This document shows positions 8,875 to 17,581 of a stretch of DNA of 64,000 nt, piece after piece; position 1 is the first letter of the stretch; the number at the start of each line of letters is the position of its first letter. The position numbers and the translations under genes were made by a program. The stretch is from NCBI RefSeq assembly GCF_017792025.1, contig NZ_CP046956.1:1364001-1428000 (forward strand), written 5' to 3'. The notes under the pieces were generated by a model. The model did no database searches. It was not told the DNA's origin and was given only the letters and a program-made list of their open reading frames with translations. This DNA is from Sediminibacillus dalangtanensis. Its GTDB lineage: Bacteria > Bacillota > Bacilli > Bacillales > Amphibacillaceae.

Positions 8875-9600
8875 TTACCAATAGGTCAAAGTATCTAATA
8901 TTCCTAGAATAATCATCAACCACCCAGCTACACGTTGAATAACTTTTCCGAATTTTTTTCCTCGTTTCATGAATTTACCACTAAGTCCAAAATACCAAAT
9001 CAAAAAGAGGACTAGTAAAAAGGGGACGGATGTTCCAAGACCAAAAATGGAGGGTAAAATTATTCCATATGATGTGGAAAGTACAATCGGCATAAGTGTC
9101 ATAAAAAATAAAATAAACATTGTTGGGCAAAAAGCAAGAGTGAAGCTAACTCCCAACAAGAAACTCCCTATTTTATTGTCCCTTAACCGATCTGGGGTGT
9201 TCGCTATGTTGATATTCCATCGTATCGAAAATAAGTCGACCATATAAATCCCCATGACAACTAATAAGGGTCCTATTGCTTGTCTCATCCATGGAATGAC
9301 GTAGGTAAACTTGCCTTGTATTTCGGAACCTAAAAGCCAGACAATAAAACCTAATCCTGAAAAAACTAACAATTTTCCAAGAATAAAAAGGGAAATATGC
9401 ACCCATGGAATTTTTTCTTGTAAAGAACGATTGCCATAGATTGTAATGGCACCAATATTCCCTGTGAATTGGCAGGGCGCAACAGCCCCTACAATACCTA
9501 AGATAAATGCTGAAAAAAGTGGGATCCCTTCCCATGTAAGTGCTAAATGATAAAATGGGTCACTAAGCCAATTGCTAATTTGACTAAAAAATTGATACAT
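8875..9600 (-). CDS. CcdA-like/TauE-SafE-type membrane protein
   Basis: A 241-residue polytopic membrane protein with six or seven helices. APCQFTGNIGAI (Cys43) and AFCPTMF form two symmetrical Cys-Pro motifs, as in the DsbD/CcdA transmembrane fold; databases often call this group sulfite exporter TauE/SafE or urease accessory UreH-like. The start at ATG 9598-9600 is preferred because GAGGAG lies six bases upstream; an ATG at 9618 would place the ribosome binding site inside the gene. It is the first gene of the thiol operon, 21 bases before the thioredoxin. It probably moves electrons or copper across the membrane, and the substrate is not known. Confidence 0.85.
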   Translation of the reverse strand: MYQFFSQISNWLSDPFYHLALTWEGIPLFSAFILGIVGAVAPCQFTGNIGAITIYGNRSLQEKIPWVHISLFILGKLLVFSGLGFIVWLLGSEIQGKFTYVIPWMRQAIGPLLVVMGIYMVDLFSIRWNINIANTPDRLRDNKIGSFLLGVSFTLAFCPTMFILFFMTLMPIVLSTSYGIILPSIFGLGTSVPFLLVLFLIWYFGLSGKFMKRGKKFGKVIQRVAGWLMIILGILDTLTYW

Positions 9601-9756
9601 AAACGTCTCCTCATTCATTTTTTCTTAATGTATATGATATCTTCTATTTTTGCAGAAAATTTGCAGATACAGATAAGAAACATTTTGCATAGTAATTTAG
9701 GTAAAGGAGAAACTATATAGTGGCAATAAATATTAGATAAGTAAGGAGAATACTTC

Positions 9757-9924
9757 ATGGAAAATACACAACTACAAGAATGTATAAATGAATGTGAAAG
9801 TGCATTATCCCATTTACAACATGCTATGAGTAAGATGGATCATGAACAATCAAGGGCTAAAATGGAGCATGCACAAAAGGACTTACTAGACTGTATTGAG
9901 GAATGTAAAAGCATGTTAATGTAA
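9757..9924 (+). CDS. Small Cys-motif helical protein (55 aa), possible copper binder
   Basis: A 55-residue soluble protein at ATG 9757 behind TAAGGAGAA. It is almost entirely helical and shows two CxxxC motifs, one near each end (CINEC at residues 9-13 and CIEEC at 46-50), with Met/His-rich sequence between. CxxxC spacing on helices is the arrangement used by four-helix-bundle copper storage proteins (Csp) and DUF326-type proteins, which are about twice this length. I infer copper or thiol buffering from the motif and the location. It is transcribed divergently from the thiol operon and followed by a strong terminator. Confidence 0.75.
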   Translation: MENTQLQECINECESALSHLQHAMSKMDHEQSRAKMEHAQKDLLDCIEECKSMLM

Positions 9925-9955
9925 TGTTTATCAATAATCATAACTAACCATATCA

Positions 9956-9988
9956 ATCTCCCCAATGAACCAACGGGGAGGTTTTTTT
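9956..9988 (+). terminator. Intrinsic terminator after the CxxxC protein
   Basis: CTCCCC at 9958-9963 pairs with GGGGAG at 9975-9980, followed by seven Ts at 9982-9988. Confidence 0.9.
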
Positions 9989-10239
9989 ATGTGACGCAAT
10001 AAATCTTCATTGACTAGTTATTAATGGAATAAACATATTAAGAGGACAAGTGCATCTGGTTGACTAATAATCCCACCAACAGATTAATTCTATACCCTTA
10101 TCCATGTTCAATGATGTGATTACTTAATCGGTTTTATGACAATCCACCTTAATTGTTGTGTCTATTATTTGGTGTATCCATTAAAAAAACAAACCGTAAT
10201 CAATAAAGCAAAGAGGGAATTCCAAAAAAATAGACTATT

Positions 10240-10576
10240 GAGTTTACAAAGGAATATAGTGATGACCACATATTATTTTTGTCAACAGTTGCCGGAATGC
10301 TTATGGGACTCTTTATGGGGTTGTTAGTTGGGATTCCGTCAGGTTTAACGGCGGTTATCGATGGCATGGTTTCTGAGATTATGGGTAGTATGATGGGCGC
10401 AATGTTGGGAGAAAAGATTCCAATTGAATTTAAGGACATAATGATCAAGATCATGTTGGCATAGCGCTCATATTATGGTTCCAATTGTTAATCCAGACAA
10501 CATCCCTACTGTTATAGCGGTCATAATGCCATCAATTTCTTTTGTGTGTTTGGCATTTTTAATACTAAAGACCTGA
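10240..10576 (+). pseudogene. Frameshifted small membrane protein gene
   Basis: One frame (10240-10464) reads EFTKEYSDDHILFLSTVAGMLMGLF...GAMLGEKIPIEFK, with a strongly hydrophobic Gly/Met-rich core but no start codon between the upstream stop (TAG 10231) and the coding part except inside the helix. The +1 frame then carries a second hydrophobic stretch, from ATG 10475 to TGA 10576 (MVPIVNPDNIPTVIAVIMPSISF). Together they look like one two- or three-helix membrane protein broken by a frameshift near 10465 and lacking its N-terminus. The family is not recognised. Confidence 0.45.
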
Positions 10577-10852
10577 ACATATGTAATAGAATAAATGAAA
10601 TCAGTAAAATCACATAATAAAATGTTTGTTTACTCAATTGTCTATATTGTTTTTGACGATAGAGAAGGAATTTAGTATATGGCAATAGGAATCTATTCAC
10701 GTAGGGAGAAGTAATGCATAATGAATGGATATGGTTACCACTATGATGTAAGCTTCAATTTCTAGTAAAACACTTTATTAAGCTTGATTGGGTATTTAAC
10801 CATTTTTGCTCCTTTTACATATACTGTGGTATGTGTAAGGAGGGATATAGTA
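10577..10852. other. AT-rich intergenic stretch
   Basis: No convincing ORF. A short frame near 10718-10762 has a GGGAGAA-like ribosome binding site but would encode only about 14 residues. The CotF-like gene's ribosome binding site (AAGGAGGG) lies at the right edge. Confidence 0.3.
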
Positions 10853-11362
10853 ATGCGATTACCAGCAACCGACTTGGGGATAATGGCTGAGCATCTTGCA
10901 ACGCATGAAGGTGTGATCAATAAGTTGAAAATTTACTATGCAACTGTAAGAAACTCAGCCTTAAGAAATTTGCTTCACACACACTTACAAGTTTTGAGAA
11001 ATCATGTTCGAGCTATGTTGATATTAATTGATCCCAATCAACAGGGACCATATCATTTGCATGAAATGGAAGATGTTCATTTAAATTTTGGTAATGAACA
11101 GTTTTCTGAACAGGAAAAAGATATTACCTTAGAAGCAAGAGCTACGGCAAAATTAATGTCTAGTAATAATTTTATGTCCGCCCTAATGATGAATGATGCA
11201 AATGTTAAACATGTTCATATTGAAATGGCATTACAGGAAGTGAGATTACAATCGCTTTATAGTGAAATTGTTCATCATATAAATGGAGATTTTACCCCCA
11301 AAGTCACAGAAAAGATGCAATTACTGACAATGCAAAAATATTATCATGTTTTAGGTGAATAA
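10853..11362 (+). CDS. Spore coat protein CotF-like (ferritin-like helical) protein
   Basis: A 169-residue helical protein starting MRLPATDLGIMAEHL at ATG 10853, chosen because AAGGAGGG precedes it; an in-frame upstream ATG at 10784 has no ribosome binding site. MAEHLATHEGVINKL and LLHTHLQVLRNHVRAML recall the CotF/DUF3231-type helical bundle family of Bacillaceae, whose members are spore coat or ferritin-like proteins. Many His and Met residues lie on the helices (HLHEMEDVHL, KHVHIEMALQ), so metal binding is possible. It sits at the end of the AT-rich copper block. Confidence 0.7.
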   Translation: MRLPATDLGIMAEHLATHEGVINKLKIYYATVRNSALRNLLHTHLQVLRNHVRAMLILIDPNQQGPYHLHEMEDVHLNFGNEQFSEQEKDITLEARATAKLMSSNNFMSALMMNDANVKHVHIEMALQEVRLQSLYSEIVHHINGDFTPKVTEKMQLLTMQKYYHVLGE

Positions 11363-11470
11363 GGAATTCTAAAAAAGGTAAAAGTGCACCAATTTAATTT
11401 GATGCACTCTTACTTGCTTAATAAGGAGTATGCAAGATAATATTTAATAAGAATCCTAGATGAACGAAAT

Positions 11471-11677
11471 GTGCATTATTCGATGAATAAAAAACAGTTT
11501 AAATTGATACAAATAATGAAATTAAGTTCGCAGAAAATTGAAGATATAAAGGATCTAACCCTTGATTTAACAAGAGTCAGGATTAATTATTATAAGATGC
11601 AAATAGCTGTTGCTAAGTCTTACAAAGACATTCTTCGTTTAAACACGGGGGATGTCTTTTTTTGTTTATTCACCTAA
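11471..11677 (+). CDS. Doubtful 68-aa ORF
   Basis: The frame codes for a helical, Lys/Ile-rich peptide (KIEDIKDLTLDLTRVRINYYKMQIAVAKSYKDIL) and then runs through a terminator hairpin. No ribosome binding site is visible. It may be the remnant of a longer coiled-coil protein. The amino-acid pattern is better than random, which is the only reason to list it. Confidence 0.25.
   Translation: MHYSMNKKQFKLIQIMKLSSQKIEDIKDLTLDLTRVRINYYKMQIAVAKSYKDILRLNTGDVFFCLFT
11624..11663 (+). terminator. Terminator hairpin
   Basis: AAAGACAT at 11624-11631 pairs with ATGTCTTT at 11652-11659, inside a run of seven Ts. Confidence 0.6.
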
Positions 11678-12084
11678 AGGTAGGCTTATTTTGAAGAAGT
11701 ACAAAAAAACTAAACAAATAATTTGCTACGTAAATCTAATAATAGAATAATCATTCTAAGAAACGATTACATTAAAAGTAATCCTCTGTCTTAATTCATC
11801 TATACTGCGCAACAAAGAAGTTGACTAAGAACATCAGAGGCGTTTATTAATTTTTTAAAATATTAGATATAGATGATAAAGAGGAAAATCCATGGATAAT
11901 GAAAATGTGCATACTGTTGGAATACTTGCTGATAGAGCTTTTGATTTGTTTTATACAGGGTCTAGATGGAGAAGTATATGCCGACCGTTATATTTCATCC
12001 CCGTCAAAATCCATGCATATGATTTTTCCATCTTTGGAGAAAGATATAGGATGGAAGTAAGACAAAACCAATCGAGGAGATATC
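11678..12084. other. Intergenic junction, AT-rich to GC-richer DNA
   Basis: About 400 bases with no reliable gene. A 67-codon plus-strand frame at 11892-12095 overlaps selO and has no ribosome binding site. A different frame in 11930-12060 reads GLDGEVYADRYISSPSKSMHM and may be a remnant. Base composition rises in GC at about 12080, where selO begins, so this is the probable right edge of the acquired block. Confidence 0.4.
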
Positions 12085-13548
12085 ATGACACATAACAACA
12101 TGGGATGGAACTTTGACAACAGCTATGCACGTTTGCCGGAACGGTTTTTTGAAAGTGCGGAGCCGACGCAGGTGTCCTCCCCAAAAACAGTTCTATTCAA
12201 TAAGCAGCTGGCAGAGGATTTAGGATTGGACATAAACGAACTGCAAACGGAAAAGGGTACCGCGGTTTTTGCCGGGAACACACTTCCGGAAGGGGCACAG
12301 CCGATTGCACAGGCCTATGCAGGTCACCAGTTTGGAAATTTCACCATGCTTGGTGATGGACGGGCGGTCATGCTCGGTGAGCAAATCAAGCCAGACGGGG
12401 AAAGGAAGGATATTCAACTCAAGGGGTCTGGGCGTACACCTTTTTCCCGTGGTGGTGACGGTCGTGCAACGCTTGGCCCGATGCTGCGCGAGTACATCAT
12501 AAGCGAAGCGATGCATGCTCTTGGAATACCGACCAATCGCAGTCTGGCGGTAGTGACAACTGGAGAATCTGTGATGCGTGAAATAAAGCTTCCTGGCGCT
12601 GTTCTTACCCGAGTGGCAGACAGTCATCTGCGGATCGGCACGTTTGAATATGCGGCCCGCTGGGGGACTGAAGAGGAGCTCCGCGAATTGGCGGATTATG
12701 CGATCAACAGGCATTATCCGGATATCGAAGACAATCCAGACCAGTACCTGACCTTTTTCCGGGAAGTAGTCAAGCGGCAGGCGGAATTGATTGTCGACTG
12801 GCAGCTTGTCGGCTTTATCCATGGCGTGATGAATACCGATAACATGACGATCAGCGGTCAAACGATTGATTATGGTCCATGTGCGTTTATGGATGTATAT
12901 GATCCGGCTACTGTGTTCAGTTCGATTGATGTGCAAGGACGTTATGCATATCAAAACCAGCCCGGAATCGGCCAATGGAACTTGGCTCGCTTCGCTGAGA
13001 CTCTGTTACCGCTGCTTCATGAAAAGCAAGAGCACGCGATCAATCAGGCGAAAGAGATTCTTGGCGAATACAAGGATTTCTATGATGATTATTGGCTTGC
13101 GGGAATGAGGAAAAAACTCGGGCTGCACAATCAGGAGGAGCAGGATGAAGTGTTGATTCAAGGCTTGCTCGACATCATGGAGGAACACAATGCTGACTTT
13201 ACCAATACTTTCCGCGCTTTGACAATAGACAAACCGGAGAAGACACCAATGCATGGTACGGAAGCATTTACGGACTGGTTCCAACGCTGGCAGGAAAGGC
13301 TGTCCAGGCAGGAAAAATCAAAAGATGAAGTTCATCAATTGATGAAGCGGTCAAATCCCAACGTGATTCCACGTAACCATCTTGTTGAGGAAGCATTGGA
13401 AGCTGCAGTTCAAAAAGGAGATTTCACCTTGACAGAGCGGCTTATCGAAGTGCTTTCCTCGCCGTATGCTTATACCGACAAACAGGAGCCTTATACTGAA
13501 TTACCAGAACCATCCGACCGTCCATTTCAGACTTATTGTGGAACGTGA
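12085..13548 (+). CDS. selO: SelO/YdiU family protein adenylyltransferase
   Basis: A 487-residue pseudokinase-fold protein of the SelO (YdiU, UPF0061) family. Members transfer AMP from ATP to Ser/Thr/Tyr of proteins and are linked to oxidative stress. The family signature is clear: [44 protein letters not shown] and DYGPCAFMD with the metal-binding Asn/Asp. The protein ends FQTYCGT: the Cys third from the end replaces the selenocysteine of eukaryotic SelO. The start follows GAGGAG at 12074-12079. It is monocistronic, and a hairpin follows. Length matches the family. Confidence 0.95.
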   Translation: MTHNNMGWNFDNSYARLPERFFESAEPTQVSSPKTVLFNKQLAEDLGLDINELQTEKGTAVFAGNTLPEGAQPIAQAYAGHQFGNFTMLGDGRAVMLGEQIKPDGERKDIQLKGSGRTPFSRGGDGRATLGPMLREYIISEAMHALGIPTNRSLAVVTTGESVMREIKLPGAVLTRVADSHLRIGTFEYAARWGTEEELRELADYAINRHYPDIEDNPDQYLTFFREVVKRQAELIVDWQLVGFIHGVMNTDNMTISGQTIDYGPCAFMDVYDPATVFSSIDVQGRYAYQNQPGIGQWNLARFAETLLPLLHEKQEHAINQAKEILGEYKDFYDDYWLAGMRKKLGLHNQEEQDEVLIQGLLDIMEEHNADFTNTFRALTIDKPEKTPMHGTEAFTDWFQRWQERLSRQEKSKDEVHQLMKRSNPNVIPRNHLVEEALEAAVQKGDFTLTERLIEVLSSPYAYTDKQEPYTELPEPSDRPFQTYCGT

Positions 13549-13561
13549 GGTTATATAAGTA

Positions 13562-13583
13562 GTCCCCCTTATCAAAGGGGGAC
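13562..13583 (+). terminator. Strong hairpin after selO
   Basis: GTCCCCCTT at 13562-13570 pairs with AAGGGGGAC at 13575-13583 over a 4-base loop. There is no T-run, so it may act as an RNA-stability hairpin rather than a classical terminator. Confidence 0.5.
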
Positions 13584-13739
13584 CACACCTTGCCCAACAA
13601 CCTGTGAGATGCCTGACAACAAGCAACCAGTTAGAAGGTATGGGGGTAATTTATAGCACCGAGATGGAGACAGCTTTAACTATATTGCCGGGCTCTCATT
13701 TTTGGTTCAGTATTACCATTCACACCAACTTGTGGTGGA

Positions 13740-14258
13740 CTAATTTTCATTGTGTTTTACTACAGAATCCAGCGCTTTTTTCAATTCTTCCGGTTTTTGA
13801 GTACCAATTATCACTGTGTTATCTTTCAACTTTAAAACAATCCCTTTATTTCCGCTCATATTATAAGCTATTTCACCCTTTGTATTAATGCGGATTCCCC
13901 AACCTCCAAATTTTTTAAGTGAGTTGTAAGTAATCCTTTCATAGTCGTGTAGATTTCTGAAAAGGTATTTCTTATAGTGAAAATGAAACGGGAAAAAACG
14001 AATATAAATTCCATCTGTACGAACTTCTATTATAAGCTTTAGTAATCCAAACAACACTGGAATAGTGACACCAAATATCAACCAAAATACAACTGTTATC
14101 CCATCTGGTGCAGGGTTATTACCTATAGGAGAACCAAAAATAATTTGTTGAATGAACCAATACCACATGAAAGCGACAATCAGTAAAATCAATCCCCATA
14201 ATCTAATTTGTCGTGGTCGCTGGACTTCTCGATACTCCACTTTATTATTCTCCGTCAT
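13740..14258 (-). CDS. DUF6141-like membrane protein
   Basis: A 172-residue protein with two N-terminal membrane helices (about residues 20-41 and 52-75), then a soluble domain (RTDGIYIRFFPFHFHYK, GWGIRINTKGEIAYNMSGNKGIVLKL). This matches the bacterial PH-like layout of the DUF6141 family. AAAAGGAG precedes the ATG. The function is unknown. It is convergent with selO and stands alone. Confidence 0.75.
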   Translation of the reverse strand: MTENNKVEYREVQRPRQIRLWGLILLIVAFMWYWFIQQIIFGSPIGNNPAPDGITVVFWLIFGVTIPVLFGLLKLIIEVRTDGIYIRFFPFHFHYKKYLFRNLHDYERITYNSLKKFGGWGIRINTKGEIAYNMSGNKGIVLKLKDNTVIIGTQKPEELKKALDSVVKHNEN

Positions 14259-14334
14259 AAAGATACTCCTTTTTTATTTACTATATGATTCTATTAAAGC
14301 ACATATCAGGGGACGTTACCGATGCGAATGTTGT

Positions 14335-14375
14335 TTCTTATTCAACTAACAGGCAGGTTAACCAAAGAGCGGTTT
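14335..14375. repeat. Copy 1 of a short intergenic motif
   Basis: TTATTCAACTAACAGGCAGG near 14339-14357 shares 18 of 20 bases with TTATTAAACTAACTGGCAGG near 16777-16796. Both lie in intergenic DNA. Only two copies are visible here. Confidence 0.35.
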
Positions 14376-14500
14376 ATTTGTGTTCAATAAATGGGCTAGT
14401 TTGTTGAGAGGATAAATTCTGTTTTTTAGCGAATAGAATAACAAACAAACTTATCAAGAATACAGATATGGCAAAATAACAGAAACAAGGAGGTAGGAAT

Positions 14501-14938
14501 ATGAGAATAAGTAGAATAGATCATGTAGGTGTAATCGTAAACGATCTCTCTGCTGCTAAAGAATTTTTTCTCGATTTTGGCCTAGAAATGCTTGGAGAAG
14601 GAGAAGTGGAAGGTGAGTGGGTAGAACGAATAATTGGGCTTAATGGCGTTAGAGAGACGGTTGTTATGTTAGGGATGCCGGATGGTCAGGCAACTTTGGA
14701 GCTGGTCAAATTCCATACACCGGCAGATGAAAAAGGTATGCAAGAATCTTTTGCAAATACTTTGGGTATCCGGCATATTGCTTTTGCTGTAGAAGATATT
14801 GAAGGCGTGGTGGCCAAATTGAAAAAGAAAGGCACGGAACTTTTTGGTGAGATACAAAATTACGAAGACACTTATAAGTTATGCTACATTCGTGGGCCTG
14901 AAGGGATTATTTTAGAATTGGCGGAGAAAATTAGATAA
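14501..14938 (+). CDS. VOC (glyoxalase/bleomycin-resistance fold) family protein
   Basis: A 145-residue protein with one VOC domain pair: IDHVGVIVNDL at the N-terminus (metal-ligand His), TLELVKF (Glu), IRHIAFAVEDIE (His) and GIILELAEK (Glu). The four-ligand H/E/H/E pattern is that of methylmalonyl-CoA epimerases and glyoxalases. The length fits a lactoylglutathione-lyase-like or epimerase-like protein, and the substrate cannot be assigned. The start follows AAGGAGGTAGGAAT. Confidence 0.85.
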   Translation: MRISRIDHVGVIVNDLSAAKEFFLDFGLEMLGEGEVEGEWVERIIGLNGVRETVVMLGMPDGQATLELVKFHTPADEKGMQESFANTLGIRHIAFAVEDIEGVVAKLKKKGTELFGEIQNYEDTYKLCYIRGPEGIILELAEKIR

Positions 14939-15130
14939 TTAGAGAGGTTATAAAGCACTGCTGTTTGATTTAGAAGATGGGATAAGCAGTAGATAAAATG
15001 TGTTTGATCGTTGGTTTCAGACCTATTGTGATACTTGAGTTTTTTGTGCTTAATTTCAAACACCCGTATCTTTTCGACTCCGCTTTTCGTTTATAATAAG
15101 TGAAAGACTAAATTCAAGGAGTGATTGGCA

Positions 15131-15931
15131 ATGCGGCCGCTTGTTAACCAAACTCCAGCCGAAACGAAGGAAACCTTCACAAATGCTATCGAAGCCCATG
15201 TACCTCATTTGAAGAACTATTGTATTTCCCTGACCAGTTCGAAGTGGGACGGAGAAGACCTAATGCAGGAAACGCTGGCAAAAGCTTATCAAAGCCATAG
15301 GAAAGAAACGAAACCAATCACCAAAGCATACTTGTATCGAATAGCTTCCAACACGTGGATCGATCAATACCGCAAGCGAAAGCCGGATGAAGACTACAAC
15401 AGGGAGCTATCCAGCCTGCCGGCGGAAAAGGCTGCGGATTCTGACTTTGTTTTGGAAGCAATTGAAACGGCGTTGCGTCAGTTGTCCCCCAAACAGCGGG
15501 TGTCTCTGCTTTTGACAGAAGGGTTTGGCTATACAGCCTTGGAAGCAGCCGAACTGGTCGGAACCAGCGAGGGAGCAATCAAAGCAGCGCTGCATCGGGG
15601 CCGAGCAAATTTGAAACGGCGAAGAAATTGGCAAGAGAGTGACTCGGATGAAGAAACCGTAGCAGGTTATATAACAGCCATTCATCATGCGAATCCGCAA
15701 AAAGTCGTCGAGCTTTTTAAAAAGGAAACACAGGAACCAACGATGGCTTATCGTTTTTCCGGTTTGCGAGCTGCTTCTTTTTCCGTCATCCCGATTTCAG
15801 CGGCAAATACTGTCTATGTAGTTGTCACACTGTCTTTGCCAGGTGGAAAAATGCTGGCTGTTCCGTTTTATCGAAAGGAGTGGCAGTCTCTATTGGCCTT
15901 GATTACAGGGGAGGTTTCTTTCGCGGCATAA
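15131..15931 (+). CDS. ECF-type RNA polymerase sigma factor with C-terminal extension
   Basis: A 266-residue sigma-70 family protein. Region 2 lies at about residues 20-80 (YCISLTSSKWDGEDLMQETLAKAYQSH), and region 4 at about 117-165 (LSPKQRVSLLLTEGFGYTALEAAELVGTSEGAIKAALH). A roughly 85-residue C-terminal extension (TVAGYITAIHHANPQKVVELFKKE) is reminiscent of SnoaL-like tails of SigJ/ECF41-type factors. The start ATG 15131 is preferred over an in-frame TTG at 15125, because AAGGAG lies at 15117-15122. Only 18 bases separate it from clpP, and no anti-sigma gene is present. Confidence 0.88.
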   Translation: MRPLVNQTPAETKETFTNAIEAHVPHLKNYCISLTSSKWDGEDLMQETLAKAYQSHRKETKPITKAYLYRIASNTWIDQYRKRKPDEDYNRELSSLPAEKAADSDFVLEAIETALRQLSPKQRVSLLLTEGFGYTALEAAELVGTSEGAIKAALHRGRANLKRRRNWQESDSDEETVAGYITAIHHANPQKVVELFKKETQEPTMAYRFSGLRAASFSVIPISAANTVYVVVTLSLPGGKMLAVPFYRKEWQSLLALITGEVSFAA

Positions 15932-15949
15932 CGAAAGGAGTTATGAGAA

Positions 15950-16543
15950 ATGTCCAATGTCATACCTTATGTGGTGGAACAGACAAATCGCGGAGAACGA
16001 TCCTATGATATTTACTCACGCTTGTTAAAAGATCGCATCATCTTTCTCGGTTCAGAAGTGACAGATGAGACAGCCAACAGTGTAGTGGCCCAGTTACTAT
16101 TTCTTGCTGCGGAGGATCCGGAAAAAGATATATCGTTATACATCAACAGTCCTGGCGGCTCGATTACAGCAGGTTTTGCGATTTATGACACGATGCAATT
16201 TATCAAGCCGGATATTCAGACAATCTGCACTGGGTTGGCCGCATCTTTTGGTGCTATGCTTTTAGTTGCAGGAACGAAAGGGAAGAGGATGGCCTTGCCA
16301 AACAGTGAAGTGCTGATCCATCAGCCGCTGGGTGGCGCCAAAGGCCAGGCAAGCGATCTGGAAATCAGCGCACGCCGGATTTTGCAAATGCGGCAACGTA
16401 TTAACAACATTATTTCCGAGAGAACCGGACAGCCAATCGAAAAAATCGAAAAAGACTCTGACCGTGACTATTTCATGACCGCCGAAGAAGCGAAAGAATA
16501 CGGGATGATTGATCACGTCATTCATTCCAAGGATGCACTGTAA
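15950..16543 (+). CDS. clpP: ATP-dependent Clp protease proteolytic subunit (ClpP paralogue)
   Basis: A 197-residue ClpP with the complete catalytic triad Ser99 (GLAASFGA), His124 (LIHQPLGG) and Asp173 (DRDYF). Sequence around the active site departs from the housekeeping form ([11 protein letters not shown] instead of GMAASMGAFLL), which suggests a second, specialised ClpP. It assembles as a tetradecamer and degrades proteins fed by Clp/Hsp100 unfoldases. The AAAGGAG ribosome binding site lies right after the sigma factor stop, so the two are co-transcribed. A terminator follows. Confidence 0.95.
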   Translation: MSNVIPYVVEQTNRGERSYDIYSRLLKDRIIFLGSEVTDETANSVVAQLLFLAAEDPEKDISLYINSPGGSITAGFAIYDTMQFIKPDIQTICTGLAASFGAMLLVAGTKGKRMALPNSEVLIHQPLGGAKGQASDLEISARRILQMRQRINNIISERTGQPIEKIEKDSDRDYFMTAEEAKEYGMIDHVIHSKDAL

Positions 16544-16550
16544 AATCTTG

Positions 16551-16585
16551 AAATGGCCGATCCAATTACTGGGTCGGCCATTTTT
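16551..16585 (+). terminator. Terminator of the sigma-clpP operon
   Basis: AAATGGCCGA-CC pairs with GG-TCGGCCATTT, followed by a T-run ending near 16585. Confidence 0.9.
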
Positions 16586-17056
16586 CTATTTATCGATGCT
16601 TATCGTCCTAAAGTAAGCCTAACGGTGTTAGCTTGCAGGGATTTGTATTTAATAAGTTGAATATCGATATGAGAACACCAGAAAAGATAGAGGGCCCACT
16701 TGAAAGAAAGATATGGAACCCTTGTTGTTTCAGGTTTTATATATGAAAAGCTCGTGATTACTAAAAATATGTTTTTTATTAAACTAACTGGCAGGACAGT
16801 TTATTAAGAGGTTGGATTTTTATGGTAAAATTGACTTAGGAAAAATTGTTAAGGGAATAAAAATGAATTTTATATAAATTTTGATAACAATTTGTACAGC
16901 AGTTGGTTTATATTTATTTACAATAAGTCTTTCGGAATTAAAAGGAGGATAAGATAGAAAGAAATATATCTTATTTATGGTTTTAGATTATTTCTAATTT
17001 TCGTCTTTCCAAACCTTCTTATGACCTTACATTGTCATTAAAATAATTGGATTAAA
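16586..17056. other. Intergenic stretch
   Basis: No gene is supported. It holds the second copy of the TTATTNAACTAACNGGCAGG motif at about 16777-16796. A short hydrophobic frame near 16861-16950 has no start or ribosome binding site I trust. Confidence 0.3.
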
Positions 17057-17581
17057 ATGCAAGGCAATCGTTCTTTTGCTAAATGTCAGGATTGCAGAGT
17101 AAGAAATGAGGAGATTATTATTAAAAAATTAATTGCACGTCTAACAATCATTTTGCTTTTATTAAGTGCTTGTTCGGAGAGTGAACAAGTTATTGAAATA
17201 GAAGATAAAGGTTTATCAAGTTCAATATTTATTCAAAAAGTGGAAAATAATTCATCCTCTGAAGAAATGACCAAGATGGTGAATGATAAACAAAAAATTG
17301 AAGATGTTTTGACTATGGTAGATGGGCTTAAAGCCAAAAAGACATCTTCGGAAGAAATGATGGATAAGATGAAGTCCACTAACACTTATATGTTTGCTTT
17401 TTCTAAGGGCGAGGAATTAAAAACGGGTAAAGCAGCACCTTATGCTTTTTATGCCTTAGAGAATGGCACCTTTATATTTCCCTACAATGATTTTAACTCT
17501 ACACATAAACCTCTTATCACAATAGAAAAACATGAAGGGCTAGTAGATGAATTGAAACAACTGTTAGGAATTCAATTTTAG
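17057..17581 (+). CDS. Putative lipoprotein
   Basis: The coding frame contains a classical lipoprotein signal, KKLIARLTIILLLLSAC, with the lipobox LSAC, then a 140-residue hydrophilic domain. The only upstream ATG (17057) adds an implausible N-terminus (MQGNRSFAKCQDC) and has no ribosome binding site. A good GAGGAG at 17108-17113 sits six bases before ATT at 17120, so translation may start at a rare AUU codon there, giving a protein of about 153 residues. I do not recognise the family. It would be anchored on the outside of the membrane. Confidence 0.6.
   Translation: MQGNRSFAKCQDCRVRNEEIIIKKLIARLTIILLLLSACSESEQVIEIEDKGLSSSIFIQKVENNSSSEEMTKMVNDKQKIEDVLTMVDGLKAKKTSSEEMMDKMKSTNTYMFAFSKGEELKTGKAAPYAFYALENGTFIFPYNDFNSTHKPLITIEKHEGLVDELKQLLGIQF

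Noticed and set aside
11892..12095. 67-codon plus-strand frame before selO
   Set aside because: No ribosome binding site, overlaps the selO start, and the reading sense seems to change frame within it; at most a remnant.
12220..12975. 251-codon minus-strand frame inside selO
   Set aside because: It lies entirely antisense to a well-supported gene, and has no ribosome binding site or family pattern; a shadow of codon bias.
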